This document shows positions 1-11,440 of a DNA stretch of 64,000 nt, piece after piece; position 1 is the first letter of the stretch; every line of letters begins with the position of its first letter. The translations under genes and the position numbers were made by a program. Source of the DNA: Fulvia fulva (Eukaryota > Ascomycota > Dothideomycetes > Mycosphaerellales > Mycosphaerellaceae); NCBI RefSeq assembly GCF_020509005.1, contig NC_063013.1, positions 3,224,001 through 3,288,000 on the forward strand, read 5' to 3'. A model generated the notes under the pieces. The model saw nothing but the letters and a program-made list of their open reading frames with translations, had not been told where the DNA came from and did not search any database.

Positions 1-3000
1 GTATAGTACTACGAGCCGCGCCGCCTACTATAAATAATACGCTTACGGTCTCTACGCGTACCTAGAACGCTAGCCCGGCCGTACGCCTTATCCCCTAGCG
101 TTATACTATACTACCTAAGCTTACCGACAAACTCCGCGACCGGCTACGCTAGTAAGACCGCTACTTCCGCTATCGTGAACCTAGATATACCGGCCTCGAC
201 CCCGTATATATTCTTTATAACTCCTACGGTAAGTAGCGTACCGGCGACGTCGACCGCGAGATACCTCTCGCTCTTAACGCTATAACCGACATACTAGCCC
301 TCTAGATCGAAGCGCTACCTATTTAGGGAAATGCCTAGCTCCTTAGTACCGTCGCGCTAAAGGAGTAATATATAAATCTACGAATTATAAACACGAAGAA
401 TAAGACTACGAGATATATACCTAAGAGAAAGAATACCTATATATAGTAATAGCTAAGGGTAACACCTATACGCCTATATATATAACTAATATATAGAAAG
501 TATATAGATAGATAGATTTGTCATTCCCCTGTTCTAGGACCCTATCCGGCCTATACAGGTATATATCTATTGTTATATATAAAGGGAAACCCGAATAGGT
601 GAAAACCCTTCCCGCCCCCGACTACTCCTTATCTAGATTAGCTTTCCCTCTGAACGTACGTAGTCTATGTTACTACCCCGTTAGCCCCCGCTCCTAGCCG
701 GTCTCGTCGCGCTACGTCGTGTCCTCTCTTCCTATACTACTCCTACTAGGCGGTACTGTTCTAGCCAGCCCTTCTCTAGTATCTAGTTCGTAATACGCCG
801 TAGGTCTTTAGCGTTGTTAAGAAGTGCCCTAATCGTCCGGTTCCTCGCCTTTGCTATCTACTCCCCCCTTCCTAGCGACCACCTCGGATAGACGAGGAGT
901 GCGTGCCGTACGTTCTAGGAGCGATAGCCGTAGGGGCAGCTAGTATTCGTGTATCCTAGAACCTTCCTCTATAATAGGTACCCCTAGAGGCCGATGTGGT
1001 CGCTTCGTAGTTAGGTTACTATACTACTCTATGCCCTCGTAAGGCGGTAGTAGATAAGCTTCGGGGGGTCGTTGACCGCGGATTTTGTAGCTGACTATTC
1101 CTTAGGTTATCCCGCTGGCTAAGGGCGTCTACTATGCCCTACAACCTAGTTGTTCCACCTCTCTTTCTATAGTTGCTCTATAAACGATTTCTTACCTTCC
1201 TATTATGTTACTAGCTATTCGTCCCTTACCCGGTAGTTCGGCTCGTTTCCGGGTCGAATGCCCTTATACGCTAGTACTAATTCGCGGGCCCTTACGACTA
1301 CACTAGCGATGACCTTCTATACTAGGTACTATGCCGACTTGCCTAAGTAGGAGGTCCGTAGTCCCTAGATATATAGGTCGATCGGCGGTATAGCGGTCTT
1401 ATACTTAAGCATCCTCGGTAGTATCGACTTATATACCCCGGTGACCTTCCTTAGGCATTAGTTTTAGATCTTCGCTAGCGGCGCGACGAGTCCCTTCGAT
1501 AGGCAGGCCCTCTCGCCTAAGGACCACACTTAGCTACTATAGGTAAGGACTAGCCGTATAATAGCCGTATATAGAAGTCGTGACTGCCGGAAGTCCGCCC
1601 CCTATATAGACGTAGTGAGCCTCTAGTATAATGCTATATTCTGTTTAGCTTTCCGTAATATTGCCTATACGTACTTCCTCTACCGTAGCGCCGGGTCCAC
1701 CTATAGTCCGAGGATCCTAAGCTGATTTGCCGGGTTAGTCGTATGCCCCTATATCTAGATAGAAGCTTACATATTGTAGAACCGTGGCCGGCGCGTAAAG
1801 TGTATTAGATTATACTTTTCTAGGGCAAACCGAGCCCCGTACCTCCTAGCCTAGTCCTCGTAGATCTTGTGCTTCTCTTCTAGTAGCCTATAGTTCTCCT
1901 TAGTCGAGGAAGACTACGCTAGGATGTTTGTGTCGTCTACGAAGCCGCTCGCAGCGGTGTTCTGGGATTCTAGGGCTGGGAGCAGCGTCGCTATAAAGAA
2001 GAGGAACAGAATAGGTGCTAGCGTTGAGCCTTGCGGGATTCTAGTGTGGACTGCTTGAAATGGGCTTCTGTACTGGCCGACTAGGATCGACGTACTGCGG
2101 TTTTGGAGGTAGGACCGTACGAAGTTGACAAGCTACTCAGGGAGTCCTTTCGACCTTAGGATGTAGAGAAGCCGCGGGTGTGACACGTAGTCGAAGGCTC
2201 CCGATATGTCTAGGCTAAGTAAGGAAGCCACCTTGTCCCTATTCTTATACCAGATGGCCTTTACCTGAGAGGTGATAAGTTCTATCGCGGATAGCGTCGA
2301 TCGCTATGGGCGCGCACCTATCTAGGCGTCCGGGAGTAGGGAGTATTCCTCTGCCGCCTCGGAGAGTCTCGTTATAACCAGCTTCTTAAGCGCCTTCCTA
2401 AGAGTGTTAAGGAGCGCAATTAGGCGGTACGACTTCACCTACGTATAGTCTTCCTTCTACGGCTTACGTAGGACTACTGTCGTCGATTGTTTAAAAGCTA
2501 TCGGGTGGTATCCGGTCTATAGGCAGGCGTTGAAGATCGCTATAACTACTAGGGCTAGTTAATCTCTACACTTCTTTAGTAGCTCGTTTAGGATCCTATC
2601 CGGCCCCGGGGCTTTCTTCGCCGGCAACTTCCTTAGTATAGCGGTAACTTCTCCCTCGGACACCTCCTATTAGACCGCGATACTAGGGGCTAGGGGAGTA
2701 GAGCTATTTATGTCGCTTAGATCAGCCTCGACTAGGGGTGGGAAGAACTTACTAGCTAGTAGACGCGCCTTGGCCTCGGGGTCGCTAACCGGGCTACTAG
2801 GCGATTGTAGCGCTAGGATAGAGAAGGAGGGGCCCTATATAGGGTCCTGTCGGGCCTATTTCGCTAGCTTCTACATCCTCTCTAGCTTACCGGCGATTTC
2901 TTCTACTATAGCCCTCTAGCCGACTGCTTTCTCCCTCCGTATTATAGCTTTCTTCTATTAGTATGCCTCCCTATATACGTTCTAGGCCTCCTCGCTATAG

Positions 3001-4831
3001 CTACTCGTCCACACCCGGCGGGCTCTCCTTACTTCTCTTACTACCGTAGTATACTCCGGCGTCTAGTATAGTTTAGACTATGTCGTTAGTTAGGTAAGCG
3101 GAACGTAAAGTGAGGTCGCTTTTCTTATTTCGTCTATCAACCCCTAGACTGCTTCGTCTATCTCGTCTTTACTATTGTATTGCTACTACGCGATCTGGAC
3201 TAGCCTCTTAGAGTTATCGAGGTACGCCTAGATATTGGCCTAGTAGGCCTTTCCCTAGTTTGGCTTAGGGGTTCTCGCTAGTATACGTTATATCTATATC
3301 GTAATAGAGGTCCTAACTAGTATGTGGTCTAACGACGCCTCGAGTTTATGTTCGATCCTATAGTAGGTTACCGTGTAGTAGTGGCTATCTAAGATCTAGG
3401 GGAGGTCGATCGTGCCTTAGAGTCCCCCTCTCTTCTAGGTGCCTAGGTCCTTCGGGGTATTAAGGGCAATTGCGTTGCTCGCTATCAAGTCGAGTACTTC
3501 GTCGGCTATAGGGTACGGCTATATAAGGCTTTCCTAGGAAGGGTGGTATATGTTGAAGTCTCCTACTACGATGTGGCACCCTTGTCTCTTAAGCGTACTG
3601 TCTAGGTGTCTGTAGACCCCTAGGTCGCGGCTAGACCTCGAGGCTAGCGGTTGTATATATAGGTTGTGTATCTAGGTGCTACCTACGTAGAGGGAGGTAA
3701 TATCGCCCCCGCCTTCTTCGTCTACGTAGTATACTACCTCCTAGTCGGATTCTAGTATGTCCTTGCTGATATAGAAGCACGTACGGGGTCTGCCGTCGCC
3801 TCGTAGGCATGTCGTGTAGCCTAGTGACTTATAGGTCGTTAGTCTCTTATAGTGCGCGTTAATCTATAGCTCCTAGATTATAAGGACGTAGTAGACGCGC
3901 GGGTCCGCCTCGTGTAGGAAATGGTTCTAGACTATATCCTTGCTATAGTTAACGTTATACTAGATGATACTAAGCGTGTCGAGGCTAGTTATCGGCATCG
4001 ACAATCATTTCCTCTATATCGTCCTATGTCCTACTGCCCTATACGTCCTAGTCTACGCCTATCGGCTATGTACTAAAGGGGAGCCGGGCCTAGTTAGATT
4101 CCCTCGCCGTAGCTAGTAGAGTACGTAGCCTCCCGTACGCCCTAGGCTACGTATCCTTTATATCGTTCTCGGCCCTAGGGCGCTTATGCCCGACCGCCGC
4201 TAGTTGATTCCGGTGTAGGCTAGCCTTACGGTCGCCGTAGAATCTTGGGGCGACGGTTCTGTTTGTGATTGCCTTGTTTTTCGCTAGTTTCCGCTATAGG
4301 CATTCCGTACTATACGATAGGTAGTGCCCCGGATAGTTCGCGTACCGTCTCGTAGTCGATCAAGGAAGGAATCGTATTTAGTAAGCTAGCTACGAGATAA
4401 GGTAACAAGTCTTAACCGCGCTTTCCTACTTATCTAGTACTACCGTGTAGCCTCGTTTCGAGAGGTTAGCCCGGAGCAAAAGCTTCCCTCTACGCCCTCC
4501 CTCCCTATTTGCTCCTTAAGCTAATATCCACCTCTATAGGCCTAAGCCCTTTAGTGCTCTCTATTGACCGACATGCGCATCCGTCCTCTCGGGCTATATA
4601 GACAGTATTAGCCGTCGCTACTAGTATATACTACGCCCTAGGTTTTAACGCCCTTCGCGTTACCGCAGCCTATCTCTAGAAAGCGGCCGTCTATGCCTCG
4701 TAGGTTTGCTCGGGGCACACACCACGCCGGGTAGCGTACTCCTTGCGTTTCTACCTACTAACCAATATGAAGTTCCTTATCACCCTGCCCTCGATCCTCC
4801 CCGATCATAGAACTAATCCACTTGTATTATA

Positions 4832-4900
4832 CGTCTTTTCCCCGTCCTAACAGCCGTCTTTTCCTTGCTTAGGCTATCGTCTTTTCCTCGTCGCAATCTA
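4832..4900 (-). repeat. Three 23-bp units sharing cgtcttttcc
   Basis: The 10-base core cgtcttttcc (plus-strand reading) occurs at 4832, 4855 and 4878, exactly 23 bp apart, and the rest of each unit has diverged. It lies inside the 5' module of LINE A. Confidence 0.7.
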
Positions 4901-5052
4901 CTTTATTAGACTAGGTACGTTGTGTAGCGGGACAGGCAGTGCCTTAGGCAAAACCCTCGTTCCTATACCGGGTGTTTAATAGGCCCTTATAGGCTTCGTC
5001 GCGTGTCTACCTACCCACCGCATTGCCCGCTAGTAAACACCAGATTGTTTCG

Positions 5053-5135
5053 TAGTCCGCTCGACGCCGTTATATAGTCCGCTCAGTTGTTGTTCTGTAG
5101 TCCGCTCGTCTAATGTTCGTCGCTTAGCCCGCTCG
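5053..5135 (-). repeat. Four copies of tagtccgctcg spaced 22-27 bp
   Basis: Copies of tagtccgctcg (one ending in a, one with tagcccgctcg) start at 5053, 5075, 5098 and 5125. The spacing is close to that of the neighbouring cgtcttttcc set. The function is unknown; protein-binding sites in a leader or promoter are possible. Confidence 0.65.
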
Positions 5136-8100
5136 GTTTACGGTCTCCGGAGGTGAAAATTCTGCACTTATACTAGAGGTGTCCTGTCGAGCGTATAGGC
5201 CACGGTTCCGCGCCCTTCTTACACGTAGAAAGAAGAGGGACTCGCTCCCGACACGAGTACACGCTCGTCGGATGGTTTTTATACCCGTTTTGCTAGTAGT
5301 CCTCTATTCGCCGCGGCTTCGCCTACGTTACGCGCCCGTCGCGCCTACGACGCTCTAGCGTAAGAATACTTGGCTCTCTCGTAGCTAGACGAGAGGTTCG
5401 TAGCCGACACTACGTACAGGTGATTCTCGTCGTCGACCTAGAAAGTATATAGTATATACTAGTACTATAACTAGTATATTAGGTAGAAGAGCAAACGTAC
5501 TTACCCTCTCTACTACTAGCGCCTCCTCTAAGTTTATTGACCTAAGATTCGTTCGCGTAAACAAAGTCCCTACCTTTAAGCTAGAAAGGCTAAGACGCCT
5601 ACGTATAGCTAACGGAGCGGCTATACGACTGCTCGAAGTAGTACTAATAGACGTTACTATCGGTAGCTATACTAGTTAGGAGCTATATAATATTACTAAC
5701 CTCGACAAGTACGACCTAGTACTAGGCATCTCCTAGCTCGAAGAATACTACCCTTTGTATAGCTTTAAATATAAGACACTTAGCTTCGATAAGCCTACCT
5801 ACTACTATTATTACTAGAACGGTATGCCTTATACGATTATAATAGAAGCCGATAATAGTAAGCCTAAGGCGCCGAAACTAGTATTACCCGAGCTAGAACC
5901 CGATATCTATTTCATTAGCGCGGACGCCTATTATCGTATAGTAAAGCGAGCCTAGAAGCGATAAGACTAGCTAGACGCCGATAAGCTCTTCGTACTATAG
6001 CCGGAGGATTTCGACGACGAGGAGCACACCTCTACCTTCGCTATATCGCTAGATAATTTAGAAATCTTTATAAATAAGAACAAGGTATAGAACCCGACGT
6101 TCAAGCTACCGCCCGAATATTACGACCTAGCCGACGCCTTTAGGTATAAGAGCGAGTTTAAGCTACCTAAGTATAGCCCGTCCGACTATATAATCAACTT
6201 AAAACTAAAATTAGAAGCGTAGCGACCCTATAAGAAGGCCTTTAGTATAAACCCGGATTAGCTAGTAGTCGTTAAGAAATTCATTAATAATAGTATAGCT
6301 ACCGGTACGGTCGAACTATCTAAATTAGACATATCGTCTCCCGTATTAATTATCAAAAAGCTAGGAGGCGGACTCCGCGTCTACGTCGACTACCGCGCCC
6401 TAAATACTATTATAGTTAAGGACTGATATCTAGTACCTCTATTAAGGGAGACACTTAAGCGAGTTTCTAAGACTAAGTAGTTTACTAAGCTTAATATCGT
6501 TACCGTATTTAATAATATACGTATCCGTAAGGGGGACGAATAGATAACCGCCTTTATTACTAGGTATAGATTGTACTAGTTTAAGGTCCTCCTATTCGGC
6601 CTCTATAATAGCCCTAGTAGTTAGTAGCGTAAGATTAACGACATCCTCCGAGAATTCCTAGACGACTTTACTATAGTATACCTCGATAACGTCCTAATTT
6701 ATACGGACGGCTCCTTAGATAATTATAGAGCTTACGTACAAAAGGTCCTATATAGACTACGGAATATAGGGCTACTAGTAGACATCGACAAGTGTAAATT
6801 CTACATAAAACGAATTAAATACCTAGGCCTTATTATTACGACGGAGGGCGTTAAGATAGACCCTATAAAGGTTAAAGCTATTATAAACTAGGAGGTGCCT
6901 CGTAACGTTAAAGACGTTCTTACGTTCCTTAGCTTTACTAGATTCTATAGGAAGTTTATCTACGCCTTCTCTAAAGTAACCGCGTACCTTATAGACCTTA
7001 CGAAGATAGGTAAAAAGAGTAAAGTCGACGGTAAGGTAGTTAAGAAGCCACCTTTCGTCTAGACCTAATAGTACGATATAGCCTTTAAGGAACTTAAGTA
7101 GCGCTTTAGCTAAGTAGGTATACTAGCCTATTATTAACTAGGCAAGCAGATTTAGGTAGAAATAGACTCTAGCGGCTAGTTCAATATAGGGGTACTATTA
7201 TAGATAATTAACGGCGTCCTTAGACCCGTAGCGTTCTACTCGAAGAAGCTTAGTCCGTAAGAATATAACTACGACATCTATAATAAAGAGCTACTAGCTA
7301 TCGTTAAGGCGTTCGAGGAATAGTAACCGGAACTTATCGGCGCTATAGACGATAAGCTAGTTCGGGTACTTATCGATTACCGTAATCTTAAGTACTTTAT
7401 AACTACTAAGTAGCTTAACCGGCGCTAGGTACGCTAGGCTAAGTTCCTATCCTAGTTTAACTTTAAGATTACCTATCGCCCGGGCGCCTAAAAAACGAAA
7501 CTAGATAGTCTTACCCGTCGCTCTTAGGACATACCGGCGGGGGTAGACGATACTAGAACGTAGTATTAATAATAGACTATTCTAAAACCCTATAACCTAG
7601 ACATCGTTACTTAGTTCGCTATTTAAGTATAGGACGACCTACTAATAAACTATTAAGTACTATTAATCTACGACTCGGATAATAAAGAAGAAGACTACTA
7701 TACTAGCGATGTCGCTACCCCCCGGCGATTAACCCGCCTCGCCTAGCGAGACGTAATATAGCCGTTACTCGAACTAAACGACACCGAGGTAGGTAGTAAC
7801 GTCGACTCGGAACTAGATAGTAGAGTCCTAGTCGAAGAGACGCCTAGTAACGAGTAACCTGTCGAAGGAAGTATAGAGCCGTTAGGGGAACCTACGCTAC
7901 TAGAGGAACGGGAGTAAACGGAGTTATATAAAGAAGAACTATATATAGAAGTATATAATAGCCGGTCTATAACGATACGTATACTTAAACTAAAGTCCGA
8001 TCTCTAGTAAGGGATCGCTAACGTATAGCTATAATAATAGAAGATCGCCATTTTAGATTACAAAATTATCGCGGATCGACTATACGTCGATAAAGCCTTA

Positions 8101-9716
8101 TATATCCTAGCCTTTTAGAACCTCCGTATCCGGATAGTACGCAAATACTATAATAGTAGAGTAGCTAGCTACTAAGACATAGTAAGGACTTTTAATCTAC
8201 TATAGAGGCAAAACCTCTTCTAGCCTAGTATAGTAAGTAACGTCGTAAGATACGTACGATACTACCTAATATATAGGCGCTCGACTCTATTAAGACTAAT
8301 AAAGTAAGGCACTATAAAGTAAGGCACCCTATCCCTATACTATACGCTCGGTTACGAATAGAAGTATATTGCCGTAGACTTTATCGTCGACCTACCCGCT
8401 AGTAAAGATCCCGATACTAGACTAATCTATAAACATATTATAATAGTTACCGATATACTTACTAAACTCGTACGGCTACTCCCTACTAATGACTTAAACG
8501 TAAAGCATGCCGCTACCTTGTTCTATAAGTATATATTCCCCGTATACGGCCTACTAGAGGTAGTCGTAAGCGATAGAGGTACGTAATTCGTTAGCGCGCT
8601 CTTCCGTAGACTCTACGTAAGGCTTAGTATCTACTAAAATCTTTCTATAGCCTTCTATCTAGAAACGGATAGGCAATTAGAATGTATAAACTAAGTACTC
8701 GAATAGTATATCCGCGCCTATACTAACTATTAATAAGATAACTAGGTCGAGTTACTACCCGACGCCGAGTTCGCCCTTAATAATTACGAGTCTATAAGTA
8801 CCGGAATAACTCTATTCTTCGCCGACTCTAGCCGCTACCCGCGGATAGAGTTTAGTAGCCTAGCTAAACTATAAGTTATAGCTCGGGAAGTACCTAACGT
8901 CGAGGGCGCTAACGCGTTAGACAATAATATATAAGACACTTAAGTATAAATACGGCGGGTACTCGAGTCTATATACCGCGACCGCCTAGACGAGCTACGC
9001 GACGTATATACTTTTACGTAAGTACGAACGGCCGACGCCGTAAACACTCGGCGAGCGCTAGCGCCTACCTACTAGCCTAACGATATAGTTCTACTAGATA
9101 CCCGTGATATTAAGACTATACGCCTAAGTAAGAAACTCGATTATAAGTTCCTTAGACCGTTTCGAGTCGTTAGGACCGTAGGTAGACGCTCGTATAAACT
9201 CGAACTTAGCGATAGGATATAAATCTATAACGTGTTCTATACGAGTAAGTTACGCCGCGTAGTAACCGAAGGGATGCCTAGATAACGTAGACTACTACTA
9301 GCGCCCGTAATTGTCGAACGCGAAGGCTAGGTATCGGAGGAATACGAAGTAGAGGATCTAGTAGATTCTAAGATTAGGTATAACGACATATAGTATATAG
9401 TTATTTAGAAGGATCGTACGCGGAGCTAGGCTAAGTAGTTAGCCGTGCTACCTAGATATAAAGAACTCGTAATCGCGTTCTACTAGCGACACCTAGACAA
9501 ACCTAAGCCTACCTTCGACGGACTCGATTAGCCGGTAACTTAATACGGGCTAGCGCTAATCCTCAGACCGTATATATAAACGTAGGATAACTATAGCTTC
9601 CTCGATAAAGCTCTCGAAACTAGTACCGGCATTAGTACTAGCGATAGCCTTCTATACGCTCCGAGTATTAAATATAGAAACGTCGTAGGGGCTCCTTATT
9701 CGAGGAAGGGGGTTAC

Positions 9717-9914
9717 TATTACGAGATAGCCCTTTTTACGAACTGCCTCGTAATATAGTATCGTCGGCCGTACGCCCGCGCGGTAGCGGCCGCTAGTACC
9801 CGCTAGCTCGATTCGCGCGACTTTATCTTCTCGCGCTTCTCGCGCTCTCTTAGATAGCTCGCGTAACTATATATGTCTTTACTCGACCCTATTATAGTAC
9901 TCTCGCCCGTAATA
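9717..9914 (+). repeat. 3' LTR of G1 (198 bp)
   Basis: The LTR begins TATTACG and ends CGTAATA, a perfect 7-bp inverted terminal repeat that looks like TGTTACG..CGTAACA after C-to-T and G-to-A change. It follows a purine tract by four bases, as in G3. The 5' LTR is outside the window, so the two LTRs cannot be compared. Confidence 0.65.
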
Positions 9915-11440
9915 GTAGGTCATCTAGGTCTCTAGGCTTTAGTAAGTCCTATAAACGTCGGGTTAAGCTATCTAGCTTAGTACCTTAAACTCCTAGCCTA
10001 TAGACAATCTTAAAGAAGAACTACGAAAGAAACTCGGCCTAGCGAGCTTGTCTACGGTTTAATTACTTCGTACTTATAAACTATTCGAGGTTCTTATAAT
10101 CGGAGTATATAAGCGTCGGCTTGTCCTTAGACTCCGGGTCTAGTAGATTCTTATAATCGTCGGTACCGTATTTGTTAATAGTTAGCTCCGGTCACTATTC
10201 CTCGAAAGCTTATATAATAGCTAGGAGCTCCTTATTATAGATATTATAGTTATATTACTAAGGATCTATCTTCTTAGATATATAAGCGATAGGAGATAAT
10301 ACTCCTTACTCGTTACGTTATAAGAGTACTACTACTATTACGTAATCTAAGGTATCTGTTTCTAGAATAGTCTCTCGCCCTAGGTAGAAGTGTTTTAAGG
10401 TAGGCGTATTAATAAATGCTTACTTTAATACCTCGAACGCCTATTAATATACTAGAGACTAGTCCTATAGAACATTCTTCCTCGTAAGCTTCGTTATTGG
10501 TAAGTAGATCTTACTAAAATCCTTAATAAACCTACGGTAGAAGTTAGTAAACCCTATAAACGACAAGATGTTAGTGATATTCGCGGGTATAGGCTAGTTC
10601 TTAACGTATTTAATCTTAGCTAGGTCTATCTTGATGCCCTTATTTATAATAATGACACCTAGATAAGTAGTCTCGTGTCTAGGAAACTCGTATCTATTAA
10701 TATCTAACTAGAGCCCGGCTATATCTAGCTTTCGTAGAACCTTTAGGACATATAAGATATACTCTTCTCTTATCTTACTAAAGACAAGTACGTTATTAAG
10801 GTAAATAACAAGAAGTTATCTAGAAACTCCCTTAGTATATCGTTTATAAATAACTAAAACGTTCCTAGTACATTATATAGTCTAAGGGGTATAACTACGT
10901 ACTTAAACTACCTATATCTAGTAGTAAAGGCCGTTTTCTACTTGTCTCCTACTATAATACGGATACGATTAAACGTAGCGATAACATCTAGCTTAGTGAA
11001 CTATTACGCGCTAGTAATACAATCTAAGGTCTCTTAAAATAGTAGAATCGGGTAGCGACTCTTCGTCGTAAGCGCGTCTAGAGCTCTATAGTCTACGTAT
11101 ACTTATAGCCCTCTACCCGGCTTTTTGACTATTAGAACCGGTACTACTACTAGTAACACGCTTCTCTAAATAAAACCTTTCTTAAGTTAGTCGTCGATCC
11201 CCTTCTTAATCACCTCGTTCTCTTGTATAGAGAAGGGGTATAGTCTTCGAAATAGCGGTGTCTAACTATTCTTTAGCTTAATCTTATAGTCTACGCTAGG
11301 CCGTCGCGGTAGGACCTTATCTACTTCCTTACGGCTAAATAGCCTAGCTATTTCCCTAAACTCTACTAGTAACAAAGGGATAGGATCCTAGTCTTTATCC
11401 TTACCGTTTATAAAACGTTAATAGTCGTTAGCTAATATAG

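Larger units (their letters stand above)
508..5438 (-). mobile_element. LINE A: Tad-like non-LTR retrotransposon with a chimeric 5' end, RIP-mutated
   Basis: It lies on the minus strand inside G1 and is flanked by a perfect 14-bp duplication, tagaaagtatatag (494-507 and 5439-5452), so both ends are known and the unit is 4,931 bp. The 3' end is a (CTAT)n tail in sense orientation (508-520). The body up to 4360 matches LINE B and LINE C: reverse transcriptase and endonuclease regions, then the last zinc-knuckle coding part of ORF1. From 4361 to 5438 it differs completely from LINE C (separate entry). RIP is moderate; 1900-2100 still holds many CpA/TpG. Stops and frame breaks remove all coding capacity. 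Confidence 0.85.
4361..5438 (-). other. Foreign 5' module of LINE A (1,078 bp)
   Basis: The match between LINE A and LINE C stops abruptly at 4360 (partner position 21809), in the ORF1 region coding the zinc knuckles. Upstream of it, LINE C continues with the rest of ORF1, whereas LINE A has unrelated sequence up to the target-site duplication. The module has no long reading frame. It keeps many CpA/TpG dinucleotides, unlike most of the neighbouring transposon DNA, and holds two short-period repeat sets. Because the 14-bp duplication encloses module and LINE together, they were inserted as one unit. Confidence 0.7.
1..9914 (+). mobile_element. Gypsy/Ty3 LTR retrotransposon G1, RIP-degraded, 5' part outside window, split by LINE A
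   Basis: Only pol and the 3' LTR can be read; the element starts left of the window and is interrupted by LINE A (508-5438). In plus-strand frames broken by TAG/TAA one sees a protease-like stretch (about 5530-5800), reverse transcriptase with KKLGGGLRVYVDYRALN near 6350-6410, and a polymerase motif read as YLDN near 6680 (the second catalytic Asp now reads Asn). RNase H follows at about 7160-7500 and integrase at about 8160-8900. A chromodomain-like tail with EYEVEDLVDSK lies near 9340-9370. A purine tract at 9702-9712 precedes the 3' LTR. Gag is not recognised; 1-507 is probably gag or 5' pol. No intact protein can be made. The chromodomain suggests a chromovirus-type Gypsy; the family name is not determined. 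Confidence 0.8.

Noticed and set aside
2710..2919. Short repeated frame also at 13643-13852 and antisense-related at 23250-23489
   Set aside because: These are the same antisense stretch of the LINE A/B/C ORF2, repeated because the elements are copies.
4832..5135. CRISPR-like array
   Set aside because: The repeats are only 10-11 bp, degenerate and few, and the genome is fungal.
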